From Tetrahymena thermophila SB210 (lineage: Eukaryota; Ciliophora; Oligohymenophorea; Hymenostomatida; Tetrahymenidae): a stretch of 64,000 nucleotides of DNA. The notes below the pieces were generated by a model. The model was not told where the DNA came from, did not search any database, and worked only from the letters and a program-made list of their open reading frames with translations. Location of the stretch: the NCBI RefSeq assembly GCF_000189635.1, contig NW_002476492.1, positions 160,745-224,744 of the forward strand, written 5' to 3'. Of this stretch, positions 22,824 to 35,729 are shown piece after piece; within the stretch, counting starts at the first letter, position 1; every line of letters starts with the position of its first letter. The position numbers and the translations under genes are program-made.

Positions 22824-25800
22824 TCATAAAGTCGCTGGCATAGGATTTAGATCACTTTAGTAATAAACAAATTTAATATTTACAAGTCTTGACAACTTTT
22901 ACATTTTAGAGTAAAAAATTGGTATTTTAGATTTAGATCCAATTAATGTATAACTAAGTAATTAGATAGAGTTAATATTACTTTTATTAGATTGAATCTA
23001 CTAATATACTAAATTACTCTATGATTGTGTTATAGATTTAAAAGGATTTTAAATAACAAACTGTAAATTTAATAAACTTTATTTGTTTTTTAATTCAAAG
23101 AAATCTAAATTTGATTTCATTATATTTTCTACTTCTTTGCAAAATATTAAATCAAATTTTAGTGTTTGCAGAGACGTTTGGTTTCTTGTAATTAAATTAA
23201 TAATTTAATAATATTGCTCATTTAAACAAATTGATTTTAAATTCTAATTTAGTAAAAGCTCTGTCATTACATGCATGTAACTTAAATTCCAAAAAAAATG
23301 AATCCTACTTAAACCTTTAAAATCTAATTCTTAATGATTGCACTTGCATATCGATTTATACTAAATTTTGTTAATACAAATTGACTCATTGTTTGTTTTA
23401 AACTTGTCATCTAATAATATTTGGGATAATTCTTTGATATCAGCCTTTGATTTTTCACTAAGATCTGAGAAATTGTCCAAAATTTTATGAATCTTAGTTT
23501 TTGAAATATTTTAAAAGAAACTTCGGGTTTTGTAATTAATTTTACGAAAATTTATATTATCAAAATTATTATTTTTTTAGAAAAATTAAATAATGTGAGG
23601 AAATGTAGAGATATTAATTAGTTAGCCTTAAAAAGTAAATTTATCTAATTTATTTTCTGAGATTTTAAAATTGATTAAGTTAGTTATTTAATTTATGGTA
23701 AATAGTTTTTAAATATTATCAAAAATAACTTTTAGTTAAACATTATTGCATCCTTATTAGTCTTAATTAATTAAATTATTAACGTATTCTATAAAGAACT
23801 ATTCAACTTATTTATAAATTGGAGATAAATTATAACCTTCAAAAAAAGAATACATTTCTTTTAGTAAGTTTTTGATTAAATCGATATAATTTTAGGATAA
23901 TCTAGATTTAAAAGGATCACTTTTTATTTCTTAATCTAGTGATAAAAGATTTATATCAAGGAAAAGCTCCATATTTTCTGAAAAATATATATCATCAACA
24001 CTGATACCAGATTTCAACAAAATATTTGAAGAAATTATAACTTTTTAAAATAAAGAAATGATTTTCAAAAACATTTGTTGTTTAAAAGGTCCAAATACTT
24101 CTATCTTTGTTTTGGATTAAGATATAAAATCTGCAAGTTTTGTTTTTCTTGGAATATGAGATAAACCCTGCAAAGGTTCTTCTTCTTCAAAATCATTTAT
24201 TGGTTATTAATTACCAACAGCATATTAACAAATACGCTTTTAATCTTCAGAATAATCATCGCTCTCTTAATGAAGTGTTTAATATGTTATGCTATTTATA
24301 GTTGCAGGAAAAACTGACCTTATAACTGTAGCGGTTTAATTTGTATTTGGAACTGGTAAAGCTTAAAAAGTAGGTTTTTATAATTAATCTACTTCATCAG
24401 AATAGTTCGTTTTTGTAGCAGCTAGAATTTTTTTTCCAGTTGATTTTTATGTAATTTTAATAGGTTTAGGTATGGGTTTTTAATCTTCAGATTAGCAAAT
24501 GCTATTTTAGTTTATATTTTATGGTATATAGCTTTATAGAGCTGGAGATAATGATGAATGTCCTTGAACTGCAGCTGCTTAATAAGTCGTTTAAACTGGA
24601 ACTGCTTAAAAATTAGGTTTTTATAATAAATCTTCTTCATCAGAATCGCTCATTTTTTTAGCAGCTAGAATTTTTTGTCCAGTTGATTTTTATGAAATTT
24701 TAATTGTTTTGGATATGGGTTTTTCATCTTCAGAAGAACAAACGGTATCTTAGTTAATATTTTATAGCATATAGCTTTATGCAGCTGGAGCTAGAACTGT
24801 AGCTGCTTAATAAGTCATTTAAACTGGAACTGCTTCAAAATTAGGTTTTTATAATAAATCTTCTTCATCAGAATCGCTCATTTTTTTAGCAGATAGAATT
24901 TTTTGTCCTGTTAATTCTTAAAAATTAGGTATTTATAATTGATCTTTTTCATCAGAATCGCTCTCTCTTTTAGCACAAATTTTATATTAAATTTTTTGCT
25001 CAGTTGCAAATCCAACTTTTTATTTAAAGGGAGCAGGTTTTTCTTCTTCTTCTTCAGATGAACTATCGCTATATTCAACAGCTGCTGCAGCTGGAGGTTT
25101 AAATTAAAATTTTTAAAAGTTAGATAATTAGATCATCTATTCAATATTAGTAGGATAATTTTTTTGTTATATCAAATATACTCCTTGTAAGTTATGGTTA
25201 ATTCTAAAATCAGTCAAAACTTCCAAAGAATGTTCAATAAATTTTTATATTTAAGTCTTCATTAGATTTATTTTATTTTGAGCTTCCTCTAAATTTGAGC
25301 ATCTCTAAATTTACAAATTAAAATACTTCTTTTAAGAATAAACCCTAATGGCGATTATACTATTTTCTTGATCAAGAGTTAAAAGAGTTAAAAATGTGTT
25401 TTGATTCGTATTGTTGACTATATTTTCTAGCATAATTTGATTTTCTTAAAAAAATTCAGGATACCACAATTACATTTCTTGTAAAAATAATCCACTTCTC
25501 ACTGATAATTTTTATTAAGATTTAACTACTCTTTTCTCGAAATCTAATATTTTAATTCCTTATTCTTTTTATACTTCCTTAAAACCGCAAAGACTTACCT
25601 ATTTTATATTTTTAGTTATAAATAAATAAGGATCAACTGTATTTAGTTTTATAGCTATTTATCCATTATCCTTTAACTGGCACACAAAGTACCCATAATG
25701 TGAAATGTATCCGAAATTGTTAAGAAAATCTAAGTTTTAAAAACAACACATAGCATTTTTAGAGTAGTTATAAATTTGAACTAAGTACTTATTTAAATCC

Positions 25801-26231
25801 TCATTATCTGCAAGAATATCTTCATAATTATTCACCTGATTCAGAGAGTAATCAAAAAATTCATACTCTACTGCATAAAAAAGTTAATATTCATCTAAAT
25901 AATAAGAGTCTAAAACCTTTAAAACTAGATCAGTTCTAGTTAATTTCTTGTTTTTTTAAGCATATTCAACAATATAGTTTATTTCTTGCTAATCTTCCAT
26001 TAAATCTTCAGAGAAGATTTCAATTATTTTTTTTGTTTTTTCTTTATTATCAAAAACTTAAAATTGTAGGCAAACACTAGAAGATTAACAAATCTTTCTT
26101 TCTTTGATGTTAGTGATCGATTAAATGTAATATGATTTCTATTTTTCAAGAGCATCTAATATCAGAGCCATATGAGATCTGTTAAAAAATTTGCAGTTTT
26201 ACTAAACTAATTTCAGAATTTATGATTTCAT
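22824..26231 (-). CDS. Large protein with acidic serine repeats, function unknown
   Basis: One uninterrupted 1135-aa frame without introns; ATG at 26231-26229, TGA at 22826-22824. Residues 1-375 are mixed and look globular (starts MKSQILKLVQQNCKFFN). Residues ~380-690 are low-complexity and contain serine/acidic boxes (SDSSSEEEEE, then SDSDEED-type boxes near 424, 453, 530 and 613) embedded in a degenerate repeat of ~77-83 residues with the words AAKKMSDSDEED, LLQKPNF and AVPVQ.TYQAA. SDSDEED-type boxes are typical casein kinase 2 sites. Residues 690-1135 are again ordered-looking and leucine-rich, with LRR-like phrases near the end (TSLQTLKFDLIF, SLLNLQFVI). I do not recognise the family. 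A dead partial copy lies at 400-775, so it is part of a duplicated family. Confidence 0.75.
24370..25000 (-). repeat. Degenerate coding repeats (acidic serine boxes)
   Basis: Three to four direct repeats of about 230-250 bp inside the 22824-26231 gene. The word GAATCGCTCATTTTTTTAGC is shared by two of them, with nearby TAGGTTTTTATAATAAATCT words. Units end in codons for the SDSDEED box. Confidence 0.75.
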
Positions 26232-26312
26232 TTTAATTTTTGAGTGATTTCAATAAAGTTTGTTAATTAATTATTATAATTTATTTCTTGAAATCTAAAT
26301 GATTTCAATCAT

Positions 26313-26909
26313 TTTTTATTCAAAAATCTTTATTCTTTTATAATTTTGCTGATTGAAGAATATGATGAATTCTTTTCATCGATTAGATACATTTTTTTTA
26401 GAATAAAAGTAGATTATTTTATATAAAAATGAGATCTTAGATTAACAAAAAGTAGGATTAAATATAAAAAGAAGCCCAGATAATTTATTTTTAAAAACTA
26501 TTTTAATTTTTTAAAAGTTATTTAGAATGAATTATAAGAAATATATTTCGCGCCAAAATTATTTATGCAGCCTCAGAATATTTAACAAAACAATTTGTTA
26601 AAATAAAGAAATTTTTATTCAAAAATCTTTATTCTTTTATAATTTTGCTGATTGAAGAATATGATGAATTCTTTTCATCGATTAGATACATTTTTTTTAG
26701 AATAAAAGTAGATTATTTTATATAAAAATGAGATCTTAGATAAACAAAAAGTAGGATTAAATATAAAAAGAAGCCCAGATAATTTATTTTTAAAAACCAT
26801 TTTAATTTTTTAAAAGTTGTTTAGAATGAATTATAAGAAATATATTTCGCGCCAAAATTATTTATGCAGCCTCAGAATATTTAATAAAGCAATTTGTAAA
26901 ATAAAGAAA
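26313..26909. repeat. 299-bp tandem duplication, two copies
   Basis: Copies 26313-26611 and 26612-26909 start TTTTTATTCAAAAATCTTTA and are nearly identical by eye, including the rare word TTTCGCGCC. It lies in the presumed promoter side of the 22824-26231 gene, starting 82 bp upstream of its ATG. No coding capacity. Confidence 0.9.
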
Positions 26910-27192
26910 ATTTTGACTTGTCTATTTAAAATACACACACATTTAAGTAGCTAAATTTATTCTTTTTCAAAAATTAAGAGGAAAAAATAAATTTTCTCAA
27001 TTAAACCTTGCATTAATATATCTTTGAAAATTTTGAATAGGGGATAAAGCTTTTTTTAGAGTTAATTGTTTTAATAAATTGTCACTTTATAAAAGGAAAT
27101 TAATTATTAAGAATTTGACCATTATCATTTTATTAATCTCATTTAACGATTCTCACAAAATGAATTTTGTAAAATCAAGCATTAGGTTATAC

Positions 27193-27577
27193 CAAATATA
27201 TTTAGTTTTTCTGATGTAAGAATTACTCAAAAAACAATTAAAATTTTGATTATTGATAACTTCATCTTTCACCAACTGCTGCTAGCTACTTTTTGATTTT
27301 AGGAAAAGAGTTATATTAAAACTCTCAATAACTATATTGTTATAACGATCGATTATTATCTTAATTTACTTCTCATAAAGGTTTCTGATCAAATATACTT
27401 AGTTTTTCTGATGTAAGAATTCCTCAAAAAACAATTAAAATTTTTATTATTGATAATTTAATTTGTATCTAACCGATACTACTTTTTGATATTAGTAAAA
27501 GAGTTATATTAAAACTCTCAATAAATATATTGTTATAGCTATCGATTATCATCTTAATTTACTTCTCATAAAGGTTT
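27193..27577. repeat. ~195-bp tandem duplication, two diverged copies
   Basis: Copies 27193-27389 and 27390-27577 share CAAATATA, TTAGTTTTTCTGATGTAAGAATT and CTTCTCATAAAGGTTT blocks with several substitutions and small gaps, so this duplication is older than the one at 26313. Confidence 0.85.
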
Positions 27578-28397
27578 AATCAGTAATTTAAATTTTTATC
27601 TAGTTATAAATTAAATAAATAATCTAATTAATTGAACTATTGATGACATAAAAATGTATAATCTATTTATTAAAAATTTATTTAAAAAGGTATAAGTGTA
27701 ATTATTTGTTGCATCTAACCTATATACCTAAAACATATGCTATCAAAAAAACTAATAGGATTAGAGAATAACTAGAGATAATACCGTATATATAAATTAG
27801 ATTCCTTAATAATGGATATTAATATTATTTTAAGTAAAAGTAATGGTATATAAAAATTACTCTTTATATAAAATAAGTAAATTTCATTATTAAATTTTAT
27901 TTGTTTGATAAGCTATTTATTAACTTACCAAAATATGATATTTATAAATATAAAAATATTAGTAAATCTATCTATATATCTATATTTTATGTTAGTTTAA
28001 CATATTACATACCATTATAAAATAAAATATATTAAAGTATTTAAATATATTTTTATTTATTCCTCCTATTTCACCACAATTTTTATCAAATAGATTTTAT
28101 TTTTAAGGCAACTAATCTTTTTTATTTGAGACACTTTACTTTCAATTATTAAGATTGATAGATTTTGTTTTTACTTTACATATAAAATAGAGTAAATTAC
28201 TAAAAATAAAATAAATATAATAAAATTTTTAAATTATGCAAAAAAGCAAAACAAAATTTTGCTCAATAAAAAATAAAAAGAAAAATAAATCAAATAAAAA
28301 GCTATAAATAAATTAAAAGAGTTAGCTCTTTTGTTTGAAATTCATTTTTACATTCAAAAATATAGCTATCCAAAATAATTAATTAAACTATTTATAC
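27578..28397. other. Spacer and presumed 3' flank of the LRR array
   Basis: AT-rich. The terminal exon of the minus-strand LRR array should lie here if the gene is complete, but I could not identify it with confidence. Confidence 0.4.
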
Positions 28398-31300
28398 CTA
28401 AGATCAAGCCTTAAATTTGAAAGATTAGTGCACTTTCCTAAACCATAAACTAAGCCTTATGCACCATCATGACCAATTTAATTTTTACTTTTTAAATATT
28501 GATAAAAAACTTAGTTAATTTGAAGGAAAATATGAAGAAAAAAAATATGAAATATTAACAAATTAATGAATTAATTTATTAAGAATAAAAAAAGCTGAAA
28601 ATTTAATTTAACAAAAAAATAAAGAAATAAATAAATAAATAAGCAGGATAAAAATAACAAAGATAATAAAAAGCTAATAAGTAATTTAAAAGAATTTAGT
28701 AATATATATTGTTTTAAATTAATTTTTATTAAAAAAATCACAATGATAAATAAAATAAACTATTTTTACGAAATGTGAAGAATCAAATTTGAAAGATTAA
28801 TGCATTTTCCTAAACCAGAGCCTAAGCATTATGCGCCATTGTCACCAATTTAATTTCCACTTTTTAAACATTCAAGATAAAATATGAAATCAAAAGAAAT
28901 GAAAGAATTAATTAATATTAAAAGTAAAAGTAAGTTGAAAATGAAGAAATGAGATAAATTAACAAAGAAAGAAAGAAATAAATAAAAATTAAGAAAAATA
29001 AATCAAATAAAAAGCTAAAAAATAAACTAAAAGAGTTAGTTAATTATATTGATTTAAATCCATTTATTTTTTCAAAAAATATCACAATTCAAAACAAATT
29101 GACTATTTTTACTATAGACGAAGCTTCAGAGTTGAGAAATAAGTGCACTTCCCTAAGCCAAAACCTAAGCCTTCTGCACCATTATCACCAATTTAATTCC
29201 TACTTTTTAAGCATTGAAGAAAAAATATATAAATTATAAGAAATGAAAGAATTAATAATAAAAGTAAAAGTTGAAAATGAAAAAATGAGTTAAATTAACT
29301 AACAAAGAAAAAAGAAATAAAAATGAAACAAAAACAGAATAAAAAAAAGTAAAATAATTTAAATTAAAAGCTAATAAATAAATTAAAGAGTTAGTTTTAC
29401 TATTTTAAATTCATTTTAATATTCAAAAGTATCTCAATTCAAAAAAAAAATAATTATTTTTACGAAAAATCAAGGGTTAAATTTGACAGATTAGTCAAAT
29501 TTCCTAAACCAGAACCTAAGCTTGATGAACCTTCATCACCAATTTAATTAGACCTTTTTAAATGTTGATAAAAAATATATTTTCATTAATAATAAAAGTA
29601 AAAGTTGAAAATGAAAATGAAAAAATGAGTTAAACTAATAAATAAATAAAAATGAAACATAAGAAGAATAAAAAAAGAAAAAGAATTTAAATAAAAAGCT
29701 AATAAATAAATTAAAGAGTAGTATATTGTTTTAAACTCATTTTTATATTCAAAAATATCACAATTCAGAACAAATAAACTGTTTTTACTCAAGATAAAGA
29801 GCCAAATTTGAGAGTTTAGTGCAATTTCCTAAACCAGAACCTAAGCTTGATGAACCTTCATCACAAATTTAATTAGAACTTTTTAAATATTGAAGAAAAA
29901 ATATATTTAATTAGTTTTTTAGAAGGAAAAAATGAAGAAAAAATATGAAATAGTAAAAAATGAAAGATTTGCTAAATTAACAGATAGATAGAAAAACAAA
30001 TAACAAATAAATTAGTAAATAAAAAAAAATAAAAAAAATAAAAATAAATTTAATAAAAAGCTAATAAATGAATATAAAGAGTTTGTTTTTTTGTTTTAAA
30101 TTCATTTTTATATTCAAAAATATTATAACCCAAAATAAATAAACTGTTTTTACGAAAGATTGAGTTTTAAATTTGAGAGATTAGTGCTTTTTCCTAAACC
30201 AGAGATTAAGCCTGATACACCAATTGCACCAATTTAATTAGACCTTTTAAAATATTGAAGAAAAATATATGTCAATTAGTTAATTAGAAATGAAAAAAAA
30301 ATATGAATTTATTAATTAATAATAAAAGAAAAATTGATAATGAAGAAATAAGTTAAAATAACTAAAAAACAAAGAGATAAAAAAAACTAAAGCAGAATAA
30401 AAAAAGGAAAAATAAATCAAATAAAAACGAATTAACGAATAAAAAATTAAAAGAGTTAGGTAGGTAGTTATTATCTGAGTCTAGATATAATTCATAATAA
30501 AAAAATAGACCACTTTTTTAGGATCGGGACAATTCAGACTCAGGTAGCAACTAACTACCTCCCTTTAGTTATATTTTTTTTAATTTATTTTTATATTCAA
30601 AAATATCACAATCCTAAGAAAATAAACTGTTTTTACATCAGACAAAGTGTTAAATTTGAGAGATTAACGCACTTTCCTAAACCAGAACCTAAGTCTGATG
30701 TACCATTTGCACCGATTTAATTTCCACTTTTTAAATATTGAAGAAAGAATATATAATTAAAAAGAAGAAAAAAAATGAAGAAAATATGAAATAGTAAGAA
30801 TGAAAGAATTAATTAATTAATTGATAATAAAAGCATAAGCTGAAAATAAAAAAATACGTTAAATTAACAAGCAATTAAATAAATAAAAAAAACACAGTCA
30901 TAATAAAAAAATAGAAAGATATATCAAATCAAAAGCTAATAAATAAAAAAAGAACATCACAATTCAAAACAAATAAACTGTTTTTACTCTAGAATAAGTG
31001 TCAAATTTTGGAGATTAGTGCATTTTCCTAAACTAGAACCTAAGCCTGACCCACCAATTGCACCAATTTAATTATACCTTTTTAAATATTGATGAAAACA
31101 TATATAATTAATTAGTTACTAAAAAGAAAAAATTGAAGAAAAAATATGAAATAGTAAGAACTATATTAATTGATAAAAGTAAAAGTTGAAAATGAGAAGA
31201 TGAGTTAAGTTAACTAACAAACAAACAAAATAATAAAGAAAACAAATACCCAAGCTTAGTAAAAAAAAAAAAAATCAATGAAAAAGGTAATAAATGAATT

Positions 31301-33478
31301 AAAAGATTCAGTTAATTCTGTTTTCAATTCATTTATAAAATATATAAAATAAATATCACACACAATCCAAAAAAAATAAATTTTTTTTACCTTAGATCAA
31401 GTGTCAAATTGAAGAGATTAGTGAACTTTTCTAAATCGCAACCTAAGCCTGATGCACCTATATCGCCAATTTTATTTCCACTTTTTAAATGTTGAAGTAA
31501 AGATATAAAATTAGTTAGTAAGGAAGGAAAAAATGAGGAAAATAATTAAATAATAAGAAATTAATTAATTCAAAATTAAAGTAAAAGCTGAAAATGAAAC
31601 AATTAGTAAAATTAACAAAAATATAAAACATATTTTTAAAAAAATAAAAGCGGAATAAAAAAAAAAATTAAATCAAATAAAAATCAAATATTTAAATTTA
31701 AAGAGATATTTATATATTTTTTAATTTATTTTTATATTAAAAATATAGCAATCCAAAACAAATAAACTTTACAAAAGATCAAGTTAAAAATTTGAGAGAT
31801 TAGCGCACTTTACTAAAGCAGAACCTAAGCCTTATACACCTTCATCACCAATTGAATTCCAACTTTTTAAATATTAAACAAAAATATATAGTTATTAATA
31901 GAAGTAAAAATATGAAATAATAAAAAATTAAAAATAAAAGTAAAAGTTGAAAATGAAAATGAAAAAATGAGGTAAATTAACAAACAAAAAAAAGTTCAAT
32001 ATTGAGTAAGAATATTTAGTTAATTAGTTAGTTAGAAGGAAAAAATATGAAATAATAAGAAATTAATTCATAAAATAAAGTTAAAAATGAAAAAATGAGT
32101 TAAATTAACAAATAATGAAATAAATTAAAAAAAACACAAGCTGAATAAAAAAAATAAAAAGTTAATAAATAAATTTAAAGAATTAATCATATTGTTTTAA
32201 ATTCATTTTTATATTCATAATCAAAGCATATAAACTATTTTTACCTAAGATCAAGTGTCAAATTTGAGAGGTTAGTGCATTTTCCTAAGCCAAAACCTAA
32301 GCCTTATGCACCTTCAAAACCAATTTAATTCGAACTTTTAAAAAAAGATTATATAGTTAATTAGTGAGTTAGAAGGAAAAAATTAAGAATATGAAATTAT
32401 TTGAAAAGAATTAATAAATTTATAATAAAAATAAAAGTTGATAACAGAGAAAATGACAATTAATTTAACAAAGAAATAAATAAATAAAAATACTCAAACA
32501 GAAAATAAAAAAAATAAACCAAATAATAACTAATAAATATATAAATTAGTTAGTTAAAATTAATTTTAATATTCAAAAATATCACAATCCAAAACAAATA
32601 AATTGTTTTTACCTTAAAAGAAGATCCAAACTTGAAAGATTAGTGCAATTTCCTAAACCAAAACCTAAGCCTTATGCTCCAATTAAACCAAATTAATTGT
32701 ACCTTTTTAAATTAAATATTGAAGAAAAAGTAAAAAGTTAATAAGTTAGTTAGAAGAAAAAATGTATAAAAAATAAATGAAAGAATAGTTAAATGAATTA
32801 ATTCATAATAAAAGTAAAGTTGAAAATGAAAAAATAAGTTAAATTAACAAATAAGCAGACAAATAAATAAACACAAGTTGAATAGAAGAAAAAAAATAAA
32901 CCAAATAAAATACTAATAAATAAATTAAAATAGTTAGTTAAATTTTGTTTAAAATGAACTTTTATATTCAAAAATATCATAATCCAACACAAATAAACTA
33001 TTTTTACTCAAGATTAAGTGCTAAATTTTAGAGATTCTTGCACTTTCCTAAACAAGAACCTAAGTCTGATACATTTTTATCACCAATTTTATTGTAGCTT
33101 TTTAAATATTGAAGAAAAAATATATTGTAAAATAGTAAGTTAGAAGGAATAAGATATTAATTAAGTAATAATGAAAGAAAAAGCTGAGAAGGAAAAAATG
33201 AGTTAAATTAATAAACAAGCAAACGAATATAAAAAAACACACTAGCAGAATATTAAAAAAAGAAAAATAAATCAAACAAAAGGTTAATAAATAAATAAAT
33301 AATTTAAAATAGCTAGTTATATTTTTTTAAATTAACTTTTATATTAAAAAATATAACAATCCTAAACAAATAAATCGTTTGTTTTTACCTTAGATCAAGA
33401 GCCAAATTTGAGAGATTAGTGCACTATTCTAAACCAAGACCTAAGTTTTAAACACCATCGTCACCAATTTAATTTCCA
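28398..33478 (-). CDS. LRR exon array: fourteen 90-nt exons (gene ends unresolved)
   Basis: Fourteen exons, each exactly 90 nt and in the same phase (1 + 29 codons + 2): 33389-33478, 33008-33097, 32613-32702, 32245-32334, 31773-31862, 31391-31480, 30988-31077, 30637-30726, 30154-30243, 29789-29878, 29464-29553, 29113-29202, 28770-28859, 28398-28487. Each starts after TTTAAAAAG-type acceptors and most end at GTAAAAACAG-type donors. Each encodes one 30-residue repeat of ribonuclease-inhibitor type, consensus N-Q-I-G-D-x-G-A-x-G-L-G-x-G-L-x-x-C-T-N-L-S-N-L-x-L-x-L. Introns are also homologous (period about 325-400 bp). Longer periods are explained by an inserted palindrome at 30459 and by fused intron remnants near 31990-32050. 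I read no stop codon in the exons I translated, but no start exon or terminal exon was found, so this may be the middle of a gene or a gene fragment. Confidence 0.75.
30459..30562. mobile_element. 104-bp palindromic insertion in an LRR intron
   Basis: Left arm GGTAGGTAGTTA..CTGAGTCT (30459-30482) and right arm AGACTCAG..TAACTACCTCC (30536-30562) are imperfect inverted repeats. Its length matches the excess of this repeat period (483 bp against about 370), so it is an insertion. It is unrelated in sequence to the TACYGTA elements. Confidence 0.6.
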
Positions 33479-34982
33479 CTTTTTATATTTTAAGAAAAAT
33501 ATGTTGTTAATTAGCTTGTTGTAAAGAAAAAATGAAGAGAAAATATAAATAATTAATAATTAAAATAAAAATTGAATGAAAATTAAGTTAAAAAAATTTT
33601 AAAAAATATTTGTTTTAATAAAATTGAATGAATTTAGATAGATGAGGATTTCAATTAGAAAAATAATAGAGTAGCTCATAGGAAAAAAAAAAAAATAAAT
33701 AATAAATAAAATATACCAATTTTATAGAGCAATATGGAGAACCTAAAACTATTAAAGTGAAGAGTTTAAAAACTTATTTTATTAATAATATAAATTTAAA
33801 TAATATTAATAAAGAAATAAATAAATAATTACTTGTTTTATATTATTAAAATATTTTTTCTCTTATATCATTTATTTTATTATATTTTCAAAAATATTGA
33901 AATGGAAATTTAATTAATTATTAATGTATTTATTTATTTATTAATAAATTATTTACTTTTTTATCAAATTAATTTGGATTAAAAAAACAAATGAATGAAT
34001 TTTAATAATTAATTATCAAATATAAATTTATAAATAGCTTTTTTGTCAAATTAATTTGGATAAAAAGAAGAATTAAAATTAACAACTTTCAAAAACTCAT
34101 TTATAAATTTTCTTTAAGGAAAGCATGTTTTAAATATTGCTAATACATTTTTATTTAAAAATTTAATGCTAAGTAGTCAGTCAGTCATGTAAGTTTTCTT
34201 GCTTTTTTATTTTTATTTATCAGAATTTAATTGATCGATATAAATATGATTTTATTAAAAAAAAGTTCAATTTAATTTGTATGCAAAATACATTTTTTAC
34301 TTTAATTAATCTTTGTTAATATTTATTTTTTTAATTTTTATTTAATATTTCCTCATAATTTAATATTTTTTATTTAAAATTTATTTTTAAAAATTTTTAG
34401 TCATGCTTGAATAAATGTAGAAATTTTATAAAAATTAGAATTTTATGAATTAAAGGGAGTATGTATCTTCAGCTAATTTCCTTATTATTATGATTAGAAT
34501 GCAAAGCTAATTTTATACTATTTAGATTCTTACCAAATATTAAAATATTTGTTTCTTAGTAGCTTTCATTTTGTATTATTTAAAATAATTTTCTTCGGCT
34601 TTACATCTTTTATATTTTATTTTGAAATATTTTATGAGAAAAATTATGCATAATAAAATAAATCTAATTATAATGTTTGGCAGGCAGAATTGTATTATTT
34701 TAATCGCCCATTCATTATTTTTATATGAAATTTTACTACTTGATTTATTTGTTGTTTGATAGAAATAAATAAATAAACAAATAATCTAGTGAAACTATGA
34801 ATTAATCTGCTTAAATTTTGATATCATTTAATTTCTTAGAAAAATCTTTGGTATAATTAATATCTTTATTTGAAAAGATTTTTAAAATACAGCAAGTAAG
34901 CAAAAGGTGAAAGAAAGAAAGCAAACCAAAATAATAAACAAAGAAAGGATATAAGCAAAAGAAGAATAAGGAAATAAAGGAG
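33479..34982. other. Upstream flank of the minus LRR array and spacer
   Basis: About 33500-33790 is homologous, in inverse orientation, to about 59880-60130 upstream of the plus LRR array. The best-kept block is 33719-33762, reading QYGEPKTIKVKSL on the plus strand; the other copy gives QYGEPNEIKVKSL on the minus strand. It may be a small exon divergent from the arrays or chance. The remainder to 34982 shows no gene. Confidence 0.4.
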
Positions 34983-35729
34983 ATGGATTTATCTAAATTA
35001 GAAAAATATTTTATTAATGATAAGTTTAAAGTAATTAGCGAAGATGTGACATATTTCTTTTAAAATTATAAACCAACAACTCCTACTCAAGATTCAAAGA
35101 TTAATGAATAAACAGGTAATCAATTTTTTTTCTAGAATCTTTTGGTAAATGGAAAATGACTTTTGAGGAGTAACACTTTAAAATAATAAAAAATAGGTTA
35201 AATGTTAAAATTAAGCGTTGCAGGAGTTTGCTTGGGATTTGCATTAAGTTTAAGTTTGAGAAGATATCTTCCAAATTAGTTTGGTGAGATATCTTTCAAG
35301 AGAATGATTTTAGATACTACCATGGTTATGGGTGGTTATGTTTATTTTAGCAAAATGGCAACATACTAAGTCTATTAAAATTTAACTCCATTAAGAAAGG
35401 AACTAGTTGATGAATGCGATTAGGATTATTTAAAGCATTTGTTACGCATGAAGCAGTTTTACCCTTAAATTTATACTCATAACAGTGATCTTTTTAAAGA
35501 CATCTATACAAATCAAGAACTCAAAGAATGGGTTAATAAAAATGAATCTATAGCTATCATATTTGGTTTACAGCCCTATCATTTTGATGGTGTTGCTGAT
35601 TAACTCCAGTAATAACTCTAAGCAAATACAAATTTATAAAATAATTAGTAAGAAACCAATTAATAATAAAATTAAGATAATGTCTACTCTTTTAATTTCA
35701 ATGAAGAAAATAAAAAAAGCAGTAATTGA
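34983..35729 (+). CDS. Small two-span membrane protein, unknown function
   Basis: Two exons, 34983-35115 and 35197-35729, separated by an 81-bp GT..AG intron that contains TGA in the reading frame; 221 aa. Residues 1-44 are polar. Two hydrophobic segments lie near residues 48-62 (LSVAGVCLGFALSLSL) and 78-95 (TTMVMGGYVYFSKMA), joined by a short loop with RRYLPNQFGE. A polar region of about 90 residues follows, then a Gln/Asn-rich tail whose glutamines are mostly TAA/TAG. I do not recognise the family. The compact hairpin of two helices is compatible with an organelle inner-membrane protein, but nothing in the sequence proves location. Local GC content and codon choice are clearly gene-like. 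Confidence 0.65.

Noticed and set aside
27781-27850. TACCGTATATA and TGGTATATAAA as a fourth TA-flanked inverted-repeat element
   Set aside because: The two words are not convincing inverted repeats of one another beyond a few bases.
29586-32992. Minus-strand open frames within the LRR array
   Set aside because: Their reading runs through intron sequence; the exon/intron pattern with 90-nt units explains the region better.
35116-35135. A 20-nt intron (GTAATC..TTCTAG) in the small membrane-protein gene
   Set aside because: Too short for splicing and it leaves an in-frame TGA shortly after; the 81-nt intron ending at 35196 restores a long frame.
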